Of a stretch of DNA of 64,000 nucleotides, positions 28,505 through 43,732 are shown piece by piece (the first letter of the stretch is position 1; every line of letters starts with the position of its first letter). The notes beneath the pieces were generated by a model. The model did no database searches and was not told where the DNA came from. It worked only from the letters and a program-made list of their open reading frames with translations. A program made the translations under genes and the position numbers. This DNA comes from Avena insularis. Its lineage: Eukaryota; Streptophyta; Magnoliopsida; Poales; Poaceae. The stretch lies in assembly GCA_023614405.1 (NCBI GenBank), contig CM042688.1, positions 444,840,028-444,904,027 on the forward strand. The letters run 5' to 3'.

Positions 28505-31500
28505 GTGGTTCATGAAAAGAACAGACATGCCATGACACTGGTGGATCCTTATGTGGTTTGTTTAGAAGAACACACATGCAATGACACTGGGTGTGGTTCA
28601 TGAAAAGAACAGACATGCCATGACACTGGTGGATCCTTATGTGGTTTGTTTAGAGGAACAGACATGCAATAACACCGGTGGATCCATGTGTGGTTCATGA
28701 GAAAAACACACATCCAATGACACTGGTTGATCGTTATGTGCTTTTTTAGAGGAACAGACATGCAATGACACCGATGGATCCTTATGTGGTCTGTCTAGAG
28801 GAAGACACATGCAATGACACCGTGTGTGGTTCATGAAAAGAACAGACTTGCAATGACACTGTGGATCCTTATGTGGTTTGTTTAGAGGAACAGCCATGCA
28901 ATGACACCGGTGGATCCACGTGTGGTTCATGAGAAGAACACACATCCAATGACACTGGTACATCCTTATGTGGTTCATGAAAAGAACTGACATGCACTGA
29001 CACCAGGTGTGGTTCATGAAAAGAACAGCCATGCAATGACACTAGGTGTGGTTCATGAAAAGAACAGACTTGCAATGACTCTAGCTGTGGTTCATGAACA
29101 GAACACGCATGGTGGATCCTTATGTGGTTTGGTTAGAAGAACACACATGCAATGACACTAGGTGTGGTTCATGAAAAGAACAGACATGCAATGACACTGG
29201 TGGATCCTTATGTGGTTTGGTTAGAAGAACACACATGCAATGACACTAGGTGTGGTTCATGAAAAGAACAGACATGCAATGACACTGGTGGATCCTTATG
29301 TGGTTTGTTTAGAGGAACAGACAAGCAATAAAACTGGTGGATCCATGTGTGGTTCATGAGAAGAACACACATCCAATGATACTAGTTGATCGTTATGTGA
29401 TTTTTCTAGAGGAACAGACATGCAATGATACCGGTGGATCCTTATGTGGTCTGTCTAGAGGAACACACATGCAATGACACCGGGTGTGGTTCATGAAAAG
29501 AACAGACTTGCAATGACTTATGTGATTTGTTTAGAAGAACACACATGCAATGACATTGGGTGTGGTTCATGAAAATGACAGACAGGCAATGACACTGGTC
29601 GATAATTATGTGGTTTGTTTAGAAGCACACACATGCAATGACACTGGGTATGGTTCATGAAAAGTACAGACACGCAATGACAATGGTGGATCCTTATGTG
29701 GTTTGTTTAGAGGAACAAACATGCAGTGACACCGGTGGATCCACGTGTGGTTCATGAGAAGAACACACATCCAATGACACTAGTAAGGCCTTATGTGGTT
29801 CATGAAATGAACAGACATGCAGTGACACTAGGTGTGGTTCATGAAAAGAACAGACATGCAATGACACTGGGTGTGGTTCATGAAAAGAACAGACATGCAA
29901 TGACACTAGTGGATCCTTATGTGTTTCATGAAAAGAACAGACATGCAATGACACTGTTGGATACTTATGTGGTTTATGAAAAGAACAGACATGCAATGAC
30001 ACTAGTGTATCCTTATGTGGTTTTTTTAGAAGAACACACATGCAATGACACTGGGTGTGGTTCATGAAAATAATGTATGTGCAATGACACCGTCGATCCT
30101 TACGTTGTTTGTTTAGAGGAACATACATGCAATGAGACAGGTGGATCCACGTGTGGTTCATGAGAAGAACACACATCCAATGACACAGGTAGATCCTTAT
30201 GTGATTCATCAAAAGAACTGACATGCAGTGACACTTGGTGTGGTTCATTAAAAGAATAGACATGCACTGACACTAGGTGTGGTTCATGAAAGGAACAGAC
30301 AGGCAATGACACCGGTGGATCCTTATGTGGTTTGTTTATAAGAACACACATGCAATGACGTTGGGTGTGGTTCATGAAAACAATAGACATGCAATGACAA
30401 TGGTGGATCCTTATGTGGTTTGTTTAGAGGAACAACCATGCAATGACACCGGTGGATCCACGTGGTTCATGAGAGAAGAACACACATCCAATGACACCGT
30501 AGATCCTTATGTGGTTCATGAAAAGAATGTACATGAAGTGACACCGGTTGTGCTTCATGAAAAGAACAGTCATGCACTGACACTGGGTGTGGTTCATGAA
30601 AAGAACAGACATGCAATGACTCTAGCTGTGGTTCATGAAAAGAACACACATGCAATGACACTGGGTGTGGTTCATGAAAAGAACAAACATGCAATGACAC
30701 TGGTGGATCCTTATGTGTGGTTCATGAAAAGAACAGACATGCAATGACACTGGTGGATCCTTATGTGGTTTGTTTAGAAGAACACACATGCAATGACACT
30801 GGGTGTGGTTCATGAAAAGAACAGACATGCCATGACACTGGTGGATCCTTATGTGGTTTGTTTAGAGAATGGACATGCAATAACACCGTGGATCCATGTG
30901 TGGTTCATGAGAAAAACACACATCCAATGACACCGTTGATCGTTATGTGCTTTTTAGAGGAACAGACATGCAATGACACCGATGGATCCTTATGTGGTCT
31001 GCCTAGAGGAAGACACATGCAATGACACCGGTGTGGTTCATGAAAAGAACAGACTTGCAATGACTTATGTGGTTTGTTTAGAAGAACATGATGCAATGAC
31101 ACCGGGTGTGGTTCATGAAAAGAATGTATGCAATGACACTGGTGATCCTTATGTGGTTTGTTTAGAAGAACACACATGCAATGACACTGGGTGTGGATAA
31201 TGAAAAGAAACAGACAGATGACACTCTGAATCCTTATGTGGTTTGTTTAGAGGAACATATGCAATGACAATGGATGCACGTGTGGTTCATGAGAAGAACA
31301 CACATCCAATGACACTGGTAGGTCCTTATGTGGTTCATGAATAGAATGTACATGCAAAGGACAATAGGTGTGGTTCATGAAAAGAATGTACATGCAATGA
31401 CACTAGGTGTGGTTCATGAAAAGAATGTATATGCAATGACACTGGGTGTGGTTCATGAAAAGAACAGACATGCAATGACACTGGTGGATCCTTATGTGGT

Positions 31501-33617
31501 TCATGAAAAGAACAGAAAAGCAATGACGCTGGTGGATCCTTATGTGGTTTATGAAAAGAACAGACATGCAAAGACACTGGTGGATCCTTATGTGGTTTGT
31601 TTAGAAGAGCACGCATGCAATGACACTGGATGCGGTTCATGAAAAGAACAGACAAGCAATGACACTGGTGGATCCTTACGTTGTTTGTTTAGAGAGGACA
31701 TGCATATGCAATGACAGGTGGATCCACGTGTGGTTCATGAGAAGAACACACATCCAATGACACAGGTAGATCCTTATGTGATTCATCAAAAGAACTGACA
31801 TGCATTGACACTGGGTGTGGTTCATGAAAAGAATAGACATGCACTGACACTGGGTGTGGTTCATGAAAGGAACAGACAGGCAATGACACTGTTGGATCCT
31901 TATGTGGTTTGTTTAGAAGAACACACATGCAATGACGCTGGGTGTGGTTCATGAAAAGAATAGACATGCAATCACACTGATGGATCCTTATGTGGTTGTT
32001 TAGAGGAACAGCCATGCAATGACACCGGTGGATCCACGTGTGGTTCATGAGAAGAACACACATCCAATGACACTGGTAGATCGTTATGTGGTTCATGAAA
32101 AGAATGCATATGAAGTGACACCGGGTGTGGTTCATGAATAGAATAGACATGCAATGACACTAGGTGTGGTTCATGAAAAAGAACAGACATGCAATGACTC
32201 TAGCTGTGGTTCATGAAAAGAACACACATGCAATGACACTGGGTGTGGATAATGAAAAGAACAGACACGCAATGACACTAGTGGATCCTTATGTGGTTTG
32301 TTTAGAGGAACAGGCATGCAATGACACCGATGGATGCATGTGTGGTTCATGAGAAGAACACACATCCAATGACACTTGTCGATCCTTATGTGTGGTTCAT
32401 GAAAAGAATGTACATGCAATTTCACCTGTGGATCCTTATGTGGTTTTTTTAGAAGAACACACATGCAATGACGCTGGGTGTGGTTCATGAAAAGTACAGA
32501 CATGCAATGACACTGGTGGATCCTTATGTGGTTTGTTTAGAGGAACATACATGCAATAAAACTGGTGGATCCATGTGTGGTTCATGAGAAGGACACACAT
32601 CCAATGACACTGGTTGATCGTTATGTGCTTTTTTTAGAGGAACAGACATGCAATGACACCGGTGGATCCTTATGTGGTCTGTCTAGAGGAACACGCATGC
32701 AATGACACCGGGTGTGGTTCATGAAAAGAACAGACATGCAATGAATTATGTGGTTTGTTTAGAAGAACACACATGCAATGACACTGGTGTGGTTAATGAA
32801 AAGAAAATACAGGCAATGACACTGGTCGATCCTTATGTGGTTTGTTTAGAAGAACACACATGCAATGACACTGGGTGTGGTTCATGAAAAGAACAGACAC
32901 GCAATGACACTGGTGGATCCTTATGTGGTTTGTTTAGAGGAACCGACATGCAATGACACCGGTGGATCCACATGTGGTTCATGAGAAGAACACACATCCA
33001 ATGACACTAGTAGGTCCTTATGTGGTTCATGAAAAGAACAAACATGCAAAGGACACCGTGTGGTTCATGAAAAGAACAGATAAAATGACACTGGTGCGGT
33101 TCACGAAAAGAACAGACATTCAAATACACTGGTGTGGTTCATGAAAAGAAAAGACAGGCAATTACACTGTAGGATCCTGATGTAGTTTGTTTAGAAGAAC
33201 ACACATGCAATGACGCTGGGTGTGGTTCATGAAAAGAATAGACATGCAATGACACTGTGGATCCTTATGTGGTTTGTTTAGAGGAACAGCCATGCAATGA
33301 CACCGGTGGATCCACGTGTGGTTCATGAGAAGAACACACATCCAATGACACTGTACATCTCTATGTGGTTCATGAAAAGAATGACATGCTTGACACCGTG
33401 TGGTTCATGAAAAGAACAGCCATGCAATGACACTAGGTGTGGTTCATGAAAAGAACAGACTTGCAATGACTCTAGCTGTGGTTCATGAACAGAACACGCA
33501 TGCAATGACACTGGGTGTGGTTCATGAAAAGAAGAAACATGCAATGACACTGGTGGATCCTTATGTGTGGTTCATAAAAAGAACAGACATGCAATGACAC
33601 TGGTGGATCCTTATGTG
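28505..33617 (+). repeat. 5.1-5.2-kb segmental duplication, copy 1
   Basis: Matches 33,835-39,068 in order. The offset grows from 5,330 at the left end to 5,430 after position 29,110 and about 5,451 at the right end. The main step is a 100-bp deletion at about 29,110 relative to positions 34,441-34,540 of copy 2. The rest is small indels in noisy patches at about 30,060-31,400 and 33,030-33,400. Confidence 0.8.
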
Positions 33618-33834
33618 TGGTTCATGAAAAGAACAGACATGCAATGACACTGGTGGATCCTTATGTGGTTTGTTTAGAAGAACACACATGCAATGACACT
33701 CGGTGAGGTACATGAAAAGAAAAAAAATGCAATGACACCGGTGGATCATATGTGTGGTTCATGAAAGAATGTACATGCAATGACACTGTGGATCCTTATG
33801 TGGTTTGTTTAGAAGAACACATGCAATGACAGGT

Positions 33835-36800
33835 GTGGTTCATGAAAAGAACAGACATGCCATGACACTGGTGGATCCTTATGTGGTTTGTTTAGAAGAA
33901 CACACATGCAATGACACTGGGTGTGGTTCATGAAAAGAACAGACATGCCATGACACTGGTGGATCCTTATGTGGTTTGTTTAGAGGAACAGACATGCAAT
34001 AACACCGGTGGATCCATGTGTGGTTCATGAGAAAAACACACATCCAATGACACTGGTTGATCGTTATGTGCTTTTTTAGAGGAACAGACATGCAATGACA
34101 CCGATGGATCCTTATGTGGTCTGTCTAGAGGAAGACACATGCAATGACACCGTGTGTGGTTCATGAAAAGAACAGACTTGCAATGACACTGTGGATCCTT
34201 ATGTGGTTTGTTTAGAGGAACAGCCATGCAATGACACCGGTGGATCCACGTGTGGTTCATGAGAAGAACACACATCCAATGACACTGGTACATCCTTATG
34301 TGGTTCATGAAAAGAACTGACATGCACTGACACCAGGTGTGGTTCATGAAAAGAACAGCCATGCAATGACACTAGGTGTGGTTCATGAAAAGAACAGACT
34401 TGCAATGACTCTAGCTGTGGTTCATGAACAGAACACGCATGCAATGACACTGGGTGTGGTTCATGAAAAGAAGAAACATGCAATGACACTGGTGGATCCT
34501 TATGTGTGGTTCATAAAAAGAACAGACATGCAATGACACTGGTGGATCCTTATGTGGTTTGGTTAGAAGAACACACATGCAATGACACTAGGTGTGGTTC
34601 ATGAAAAGAACAGACATGCAATGACACTGGTGGATCCTTATGTGGTTTGGTTAGAAGAACACACATGCAATGACACTAGGTGTGGTTCATGAAAAGAACA
34701 GACATGCAATGACACTGGTGGATCCTTATGTGGTTTGTTTAGAGGAACAGACAAGCAATAAAACTGGTGGATCCATGTGTGGTTCATGAGAAGAACACAC
34801 ATCCAATGATACTAGTTGATCGTTATGTGATTTTTCTAGAGGAACAGACATGCAATGATACCGGTGGATCCTTATGTGGTCTGTCTAGAGGAACACACAT
34901 GCAATGACACCGGGTGTGGTTCATGAAAAGAACAGACTTGCAATGACTTATGTGATTTGTTTAGAAGAACACACATGCAATGACATTGGGTGTGGTTCAT
35001 GAAAATGACAGACAGGCAATGACACTGGTCGATAATTATGTGGTTTGTTTAGAAGCACACACATGCAATGACACTGGGTATGGTTCATGAAAAGTACAGA
35101 CACGCAATGACAATGGTGGATCCTTATGTGGTTTGTTTAGAGGAACAAACATGCAGTGACACCGGTGGATCCACGTGTGGTTCATGAGAAGAACACACAT
35201 CCAATGACACTAGTAAGGCCTTATGTGGTTCATGAAATGAACAGACATGCAGTGACACTAGGTGTGGTTCATGAAAAGAACAGACATGCAATGACACTGG
35301 GTGTGGTTCATGAAAAGAACAGACATGCAATGACACTAGTGGATCCTTATGTGTTTCATGAAAAGAACAGACATGCAATGACACTGTTGGATCCTTATGT
35401 GGTTTATGAAAAGAACAGACATGCAATGACACTAGTGTATCCTTATGTGGTTTTTTTAGAAGAACACACATGCAATGACACTGGGTGTGGTTCATGAAAA
35501 GAACAGACTTGCAATGACACTGGTGGGTCCTTACGTTGTTTGTTTAGAGGAACATACATGCAATGAGACAGGTGGATCCACGTGTGGTTCATGAGAAGAA
35601 CACACATCCAATGACACAGGTAGATCCTTATGTGATTCATCAAAAGAACTGACATGCAGTGACACTTGGTGTGGTTCATTAAAAGAATAGACATGCACTG
35701 ACACTAGGTGTGGTTCATGAAAGGAACAGACAGGCAATGACACCGGTGGATCCTTATGTGGTTTGTTTATAAGAACACACATGCAATGACGTTGGGTGTG
35801 GTTCATGAAAACAATAGACATGCAATGACAATGGTGGATCCTTATGTGGTTTGTTTAGAGGAACAACCATGCAATGACACCGGTGGATCCACGTGTGGTT
35901 CATGAGAAGAACACACATCCAATGACACTGGTAGATCCTTATGTGGTTCATGAAAAGAACAGACATGAAGTGACACCGGGTGTGGTTCATGAAAAGAACA
36001 GACATGCAATGACACTGGGTGTGGTTCATGAAAAGAACAGACATGCAATGACTCTAGCTGTGGTTCATGAAAAGAACACACATGCAATGACACTGGGTGT
36101 GGTTCATGAAAAGAACAAACATGCAATGACGCTGGTGGATCCTTATGTGTGGTTCATGAAAAGAACAGACATGCAATGACACTGGTGGATCCTTATGTGG
36201 TTTGTTTAGAAGAACACACATGCAATGACACTGGGTGTGGTTCATGAAAAGAACAGACATGCCATGACACTGGTGGATCCTTATGTGGTTTGTTTAGAGG
36301 AACAGACATGCAATAACACCGGTGGATCCATGTGTGGTTCATGAGAAAAACACACATCCAATGACACTGGTTGATCGTTATGTGCTTTTTTAGAGGAACA
36401 GACATGCAATGACACCGATGGATCCTTATGTGGTCTGTCTAGAGGAAGACACATGCAATGACACCGGGTGTGGTTCATGAAAAGAACAGACTTGCAATGA
36501 CTTATGTGGTTTGTTTAGAAGAACACAGATGCAATGACACTGGGTGTGGTTCATGAAAAGAACAGACAGGCAATGACACTGGTGATCCTTATGTGGTTTG
36601 TTTAGAAGAACACACATGCAATGACACTGGGTGTGGATAATGAAAAGAACAGACACGCAGTGACACTACTGAATCCTTATGTGGTTTGTTTAGAGGAACA
36701 GACATGCAATGACACCGATGGATGCACGTGTGGTTCATGAGAAGAACACACATCCAATGACACTGGTAGGTCCTTATGTGGTTCATGAATAGAACAGACA

Positions 36801-39068
36801 TGCAGTGACAATGGGTGTGGTTCATGAAAAGAACAGACATGCAGTGACACTAGGTGTGGTTCATGAAAAGAACAGACATGCAATGACACTGGGTGTGGTT
36901 CATGAAAAGAACAGACATGCAATGACACTGGTGGATCCTTATGTGGTTCATGAAAAGAACAGAAAAGCAATGACGCTGGTGGATCCTTATGTGGTTTATG
37001 AAAAGAACAGACATGCAAAGACACTGGTGGATCCTTATGTGGTTTGTTTAGAAGAGCACGCATGCAATGACACTGGATGCGGTTCATGAAAAGAACAGAC
37101 ATGCAATGACACTGGTGGATCCTTACGTTGTTTGTTTAGAGGAACAGACATGCAATGAGACAGGTGGATCCACGTGTGGTTCATGAGAAGAACACACATC
37201 CAATGACACAGGTAGATCCTTATGTGATTCATCAAAAGAACTGACATGCATTGACACTGGGTGTGGTTCATGAAAAGAATAGACATGCACTGACACTGGG
37301 TGTGGTTCATGAAAGAACAGATGCAATGACATTGGATCCTTATGTGGTTTGTTTAGAAGAACACACATGCAATGACGCTGGGTGTGGTTCATGAAAAGAA
37401 TAGACATGCAATCACACTGATGGATCCTTATGTGGTTGTTTAGAGGAACAGCCATGCAATGACACCGGTGGATCCACGTGTGGTTCATGAGAAGAACACA
37501 CATCCAATGACACTGGTAGATCCTTATGTGGTTCATGAAAAGAACAGACATGAAGTGACACCGGGTGTGGTTCATGAATAGAATAGACATGCAATGACAC
37601 TAGGTGTGGTTCATGAAAAAGAACAGACATGCAATGACTCTAGCTGTGGTTCATGAAAAGAACACACATGCAATGACACTGGGTGTGGATAATGAAAAGA
37701 ACAGACACGCAATGACACTAGTGGATCCTTATGTGGTTTGTTTAGAGGAACAGGCATGCAATGACACCGATGGATGCATGTGTGGTTCATGAGAAGAACA
37801 CACATCCAATGACACTTGTCGATCCTTATGTGTGGTTCATGAAAAGAACAGACATGCAATTTCACTAGTGGATCCTTATGTGGTTTATTTAGAAGAACAC
37901 ACATGCAATTACACTGGGTGTGGTTCATGAAAAGTACAGACATGCAATGACACTGGTGGATCCTTATGTGGTTTGTTTAGAGGAACATACATGCAATAAA
38001 ACTGGTGGATCCATGTGTGGTTCATGAGAAGGACACACATCCAATGACACTGGTTGATCGTTATGTGCTTTTTTTAGAGGAACAGACATGCAATGACACC
38101 GGTGGATCCTTATGTGGTCTGTCTAGAGGAACACGCATGCAATGACACCGGGTGTGGTTCATGAAAAGAACAGACATGCAATGAATTATGTGGTTTGTTT
38201 AGAAGAACACACATGCAATGACAATGGGTGTGGTTCATGAAAAGAACAAACGGGCAATGACACTGGTCGATCCTTATGTGGTTTGTTTAGAAGAACACAC
38301 ATGCAATGACACTGGGTGTGGTTCATGAAAAGAACAGACACGCAATGACACTGGTGGATCCTTATGTGGTTTTGTTTAGAGGAACAGACATGCAATGACA
38401 CCGATGGATCCACATGTGGTTCATGAGAAGAACACACATCCAATGACACTGGTAGGTCTTTATGTGGTTCATGAAAAGAACAAACATGCAGTGACACTGG
38501 TGTGGTTCATGAAAAGAACAGACATAAAATGACACTGGGTGCGGTTCATGAAAAGAACAGACATGCAATAACACTGGTGTGGTTCATGAAAAGAATAGAC
38601 AGGCAATGACACTGGTGGATCCTGATGTAGTTTGTTTAGAAGAACACACATGCAATGACGCTGGGTGTGGTTCATGAAAAGAATAGACATGCAATGACAC
38701 TGGTGGATCCTTATGTGGTTTGTTTAGAGGAACAGCCATGCAATGACACCGGTGGATCCACGTGTGGTTCATGAGAAGAACACACATCCAATGGCACTGG
38801 TAGATCCTTATGTGGTTCATGAAAAGAACTGACATGCACTGACACCGGGTGTGGTTCATGAAAAGAACAGCCATGCAATGACACTAGGTGTGGTTCATGA
38901 AAAGAACAGACTTGCAATGACTCTAGCTGTGGTTCATGAACAGAACACGCATGCAATGACACTGGGTGTGGTTCATGAAAAGAAGAAACATGCAATGACA
39001 CTGGTGGATCCTTATGTGTGGTTCATAAAAAGAACAGACATGCAATGACACTGGTGGATCCTTATGTG
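33835..39068 (+). repeat. 5.1-5.2-kb segmental duplication, copy 2
   Basis: The cleaner of the two copies. It retains the 100 bp (34,441-34,540) missing from copy 1 and shows regular modules where copy 1 is irregular. Between the copies (33,618-33,834) lie irregular modules that do not fit the pattern. The right part (38,600-39,068) also matches 26,400-26,834 at an offset of 12,214 bp, so the segment belongs to a deeper duplication history. Confidence 0.8.
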
Positions 39069-41300
39069 GTTTGGTTAGAAGAACACACATGCAATGACAC
39101 TAGGTGTGGTTCATGAAAAGAACAGACATGCAATGACACTGGTGGATCCTTATGTGGTTTGTTTAGAGGAACAGACATGCAATAAAACCGGTGGATCCAT
39201 GTGTGGTTCATGAGAAGAACACACATCCAATGACACTAGTTGATCGTTATGTGATTTTTCTAGAGGAACAGACATGCAATGATACCGGTGGATCCTTATG
39301 TGGTCTGTCTAGAGGAACACACATGCAATGACACCGGGTGTGGTTCATGAAAAGAACAGACTTGCAATGACTTATGTGATTTGTTTAGAAGAACACACAT
39401 GCAATGACACTGGGTGTGGTTCATGAAAATAACAGGCAGGCAATGACACTGGTCGATCAATATGTGGTTTGTTTAGAAGAACACACATGCAATGACACTG
39501 GGTATGGTTCATGAAAAGAACAGACACGCAATGACAATGGTGGATCCTTATGTGGTTTGTTTAGAGGAACAAACATGCAGTGACACCGGTGGATCCACGT
39601 GTGGTTCATGAGAAGAACACACATCCAATGACACTAGTAGGTCCTTATGTGGTTCATGAAATGAACAGACATGCAGTGACACTAGGTGTGGTTCATGAAA
39701 AGAACAGACATGCAATGACACTGGGTGTGGTTCATGAAAAGAACAGACATGCAATGACACTGGTGGATCCTTATGTGTTTCATGAAAAGAACAGACATGC
39801 AATGACACTGTTGGATCCTTATGTGGTTTATGAAAAGAACAGACATGCAATGACACTAGTGTATCCTTATGTGGTTTGTTTAGAAGAACACACATGCAAT
39901 GACACTGGATGTGGTTCATGAAAAGAACAGACTTGCAATGACACTGGTGGGTCCTTACGTTGTTTGTTTAGAGGAACATACATGCAATGAGACAGGTGGA
40001 TCCACGTGTGGTTCATGAGAAGAACACACATCCAATGACACAGGTAGATCCTTATGTGATTCATCAAAAGAACTGACATGCAGTGACACTGGGTGTGGTT
40101 CATGAAAAGAATAGACATGCACTGACACTAGGTGTGGTTCATGAAAGGAACAGACAGGCAATGACACTGGTGGATCCTTATGTGGTTTGTTTAGAAGAAC
40201 ACACATGCAATGACGTTGGGTGTGGTTCATGAAAAGAATAGACATGCAATGACACTGGTGGATCCTTATGTGGTTTGTTTAGAGGAACAACCATGCAATG
40301 ACACCGGTGGATCTACGTGTGGTTCATGAGAAGAACACACATCCAATGACACTGGTAGATCCTTATGTGGTTCATGAAAAGAACAGACATGAAGTGACAC
40401 CGGGTGTGGTTCATGAAAAGAACAGACATGCAATGACACTGGGTGTATTTCATGAAAAGAACAGACATGCAATGACTCTAGCTGTGGTTCATGAAAAGAA
40501 CACACATGCAATGACACTGGGTGTGGTTCATGAAAAGAACAAACATGCAATGACACTGGTGGATCCTTATGTGTGGTTCATGAAAAGAACAGACATGCAA
40601 TGACACTGGTGGATCCTTATGTGGTTAGTTTAGAAGAACACACATGCAATGACACTAGGTGTGGTTCATGAAAAGAACAAACATGCCATGACACTGGTGG
40701 ATCCTTATGTGGTTTGTTTAGAGGAACAGACATGCAATAACACCGGTGGATCCATGTGTGGTTCATGAGAAAAAAACACATCCAATGACACTGGTTGATC
40801 GTTATGTGCTTTTTTTAGAGGAACAGACATGCAATGACACCGATGGATCCTTATGTGGTCTGTCTAGAGGAAGACACATGCAATGACACCGGGTGTGGTT
40901 CATGAAAAGAACAGACTTGCAATGACTTATGTGGTTTGTTTAGAAGAACACAGATGCAATGGTACTGGGTGTGGTTCATGAAAAGAACAGACAGGCAATG
41001 ACACTGGTGGATCCTTGTGTGGTTTGTTTAGAAGAACTCACATGCAATGACACTGGGTGTGGATAATGAAAAGAACAGACACGCAGTGACACTACTGAAT
41101 CCTTATGTGGTTTGTTTAGAGGAACAGACATGCAATGACACCGATGGATGCACGTGTGGTTCATGAGAAGAACACACATCCAATGACACTTGTAGATCCT
41201 TATGTGTGGTTCATGAAAAGAACAGACATGCAATTTCACTGGTGGATCCTTATGTGGTTTGTTTAGAAGAACAGACATGCAATTACACTGGGTGTGGTTC
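38858..41300 (+). repeat. 2.44-kb higher-order repeat, copy 1
   Basis: A rare AACAGCCATG module at 38,867 recurs at 41,310 (2,443 bp) and 43,742 (2,432 bp). Intervening landmarks recur in order, for example 39,548 at 41,990 and 40,266 at 42,615, the latter offset shrinking because of small deletions in copy 2. Confidence 0.8.
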
Positions 41301-43732
41301 ATGAAAAGAACAGCCATGCAATGACACTAGGTGTGGTTCATGAAAAGAACAGACTTGCAATGACTCTAGCTGTGGTTCATGAACAGAACACGCATGCAAT
41401 GACACTGGGTGTGGTTCATGAAAAGAAGAAACATGCAATGACACTGGTGGATCCTTATGTGTGGTTCATAAAAAGAACAGACATGCAATGACTCTGGTGG
41501 ATCCTTATGTGGTTTGGTTAGAAGAACACACATGCAATGACACTAGGTGTGGTTCATGAAAAGAACAGACATGCAATGACACTGGTGGATCCTTATGTGG
41601 TTTGTTTAGAGGAACAGACATGCAATAAAACCGGTGGATCCATGTGTGGTTCATGAGAAGAACACACATCCAATGACACTAGTTGATCGTTATGTGATTT
41701 TTCTAGAGGAACAGACATGCAATGATACCGGTGGATCCTTATGTGGTCTGTCTAGAGGAACACACATGCAATGACACCGGGTGTGGTTCATGAAAAGAAT
41801 AGACTTGCAATGACTTATGTGATTTGTTTAGAAGAACACACATGCAATGACACTGGGTGTGGTTCATGAAAATAACAGGCAGGCAATGACACTGGTCGAT
41901 CAATATGTGGTTTGTTTAGAAGAACACACATGCAATGACACTGGGTATGGTTCATGAAAAGAAACGGACATAATGACAATGGTGGATCCTTATGTGGTTT
42001 GTTTAGAGGAACAAACATGCAGTGACACCGGTGGATCCCGTGGTTCATGAGAAGAACACACATCCAATGACACTAGTAGGTCCTTATGTGGTTCATGAAA
42101 TGAACAGACATGCAGTGACACTAGGTGTGGTTCATGAAAAGAACAGACATGCAATGACACTTGGTGTGGTTCATGAAAAGAACAGACATGCAATGACACT
42201 GGTGGATCCTTATGTGTTTCATGAAAAGAACAGACATGCAATGACACTGTTGGATCCTTATGTGGTTTATGAAAAGAACAGACATGCAATGACACTAGTG
42301 TATCCTTATGTGGTTTGTTTAGAAGAACACACATGCAATGACACTGGATGTGGTTCATGAAAAGAACAGACTTGCAATGACACTGGTGGGTCCTTACGTT
42401 GTTTGTTTAGAGGAACATACATGCAATGAGACAGGTGGATCCACGTGTGGTTCATGAGAAGAACACACATCCAATGACATGTGGATCCTTATGTGATTCA
42501 TCAAAAGAACTGACATGCGGTGACACTTGTGTGGTTCATGAAAAGAATAGACATGCATTGACACTAGGTGTGGTTCATGAAAGGAACAGATGAGCAAATG
42601 ACACTGGTGGATCCTTATGTGGTTTGTTTAGAAGAACACACATGCAATGACGTTGGGTGTGGTTCATGAAAAGAATAGACATGCAATGACACTGGTGGAT
42701 CCTTATGTGGTTTGTTGGAACAACCATGCAATGACACCGGTGGATCTACGTGTGGTTCATGAGAAGAACACACATCCAATGACACTGGTAGATCCTTATG
42801 TGGTTCATGAAAAGAACAGACATGAAGTGACACCGGGTGTGGTTCATGAAAAGAACAGACATGCAATGACACTGGGTGTATTTCATGAAAAGAACAGACA
42901 TGCAATGACTCTAAATGTGGTTCATGAAAAGAACACACATGCAATGACACTGGTGTGGTTCTGCGAAAGAACAAACATGCAATGACACTGGTGGATCCTT
43001 ATGTGTGGTTCATGAAAAGAACAGACATGCAATGACACTGGTGGATCCTTATGTGGTTAGTTTAGAAGAACACACATGCAATGACACTAGGTGTGGTTCA
43101 TGAAAAGAACAGACATGCCATGACACTGGTGGATCCTTATGTGGTTTGTTTAGAGGAACAGACATGCAATAACGCCGGTGGATCCATGTGTGGTTCATGA
43201 GAAAAAAACACATCCAATGACACTGGTTGATCGTTATGTGCTTTTTTTAGAGGAACAGACATGCAATGACACCGATGGATCCTTATGTGGTCTGTCTAGA
43301 GGAAGACACATGCAATGACACCGGGTGTGGTTCATGAAAAGAACAGACTTGCAATGACTTATGTGGTTTGTTTAGAAGAACACAGATGCAATGGTACTGG
43401 GTGTGGTTCATGAAAAGATAAGACAGGCAATGACACTGGTGGATCCTTGTGTGGTTTGTTTAGAAGAACTCACATGCAATGACACTGGGTGTGGATAATG
43501 AAAAGAACAGAACCATGATGACACTACTGAATCCTTATGTGGTTTGTTTAGAGGAACAGACATGCAATGACACCGATGGATGCACGTGTGGTTCATGAGA
43601 AGAACACACATCCAATGACACTTGTAGATCCTTATGTGTGGTTCATGAAAAGAACAGACTTGCAATTTCACTGGTGGATCTTTATGTGGTTTGTTTAGAA
43701 GAACAGACATGCAATTACACTGGGTGTGGTTC
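41301..43732 (+). repeat. 2.43-kb higher-order repeat, copy 2
   Basis: Direct tandem copy of 38,858-41,300 with more indels. At about 42,039 a GGATCCACGTGTGG stretch is shortened to GGATCCCGTGG, and near 42,710 the GTTTGTTTAGAGGAAC head is shortened to GTTTGTTGGAAC. Substitutions are few, so the difference is mainly short deletions. Confidence 0.8.
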
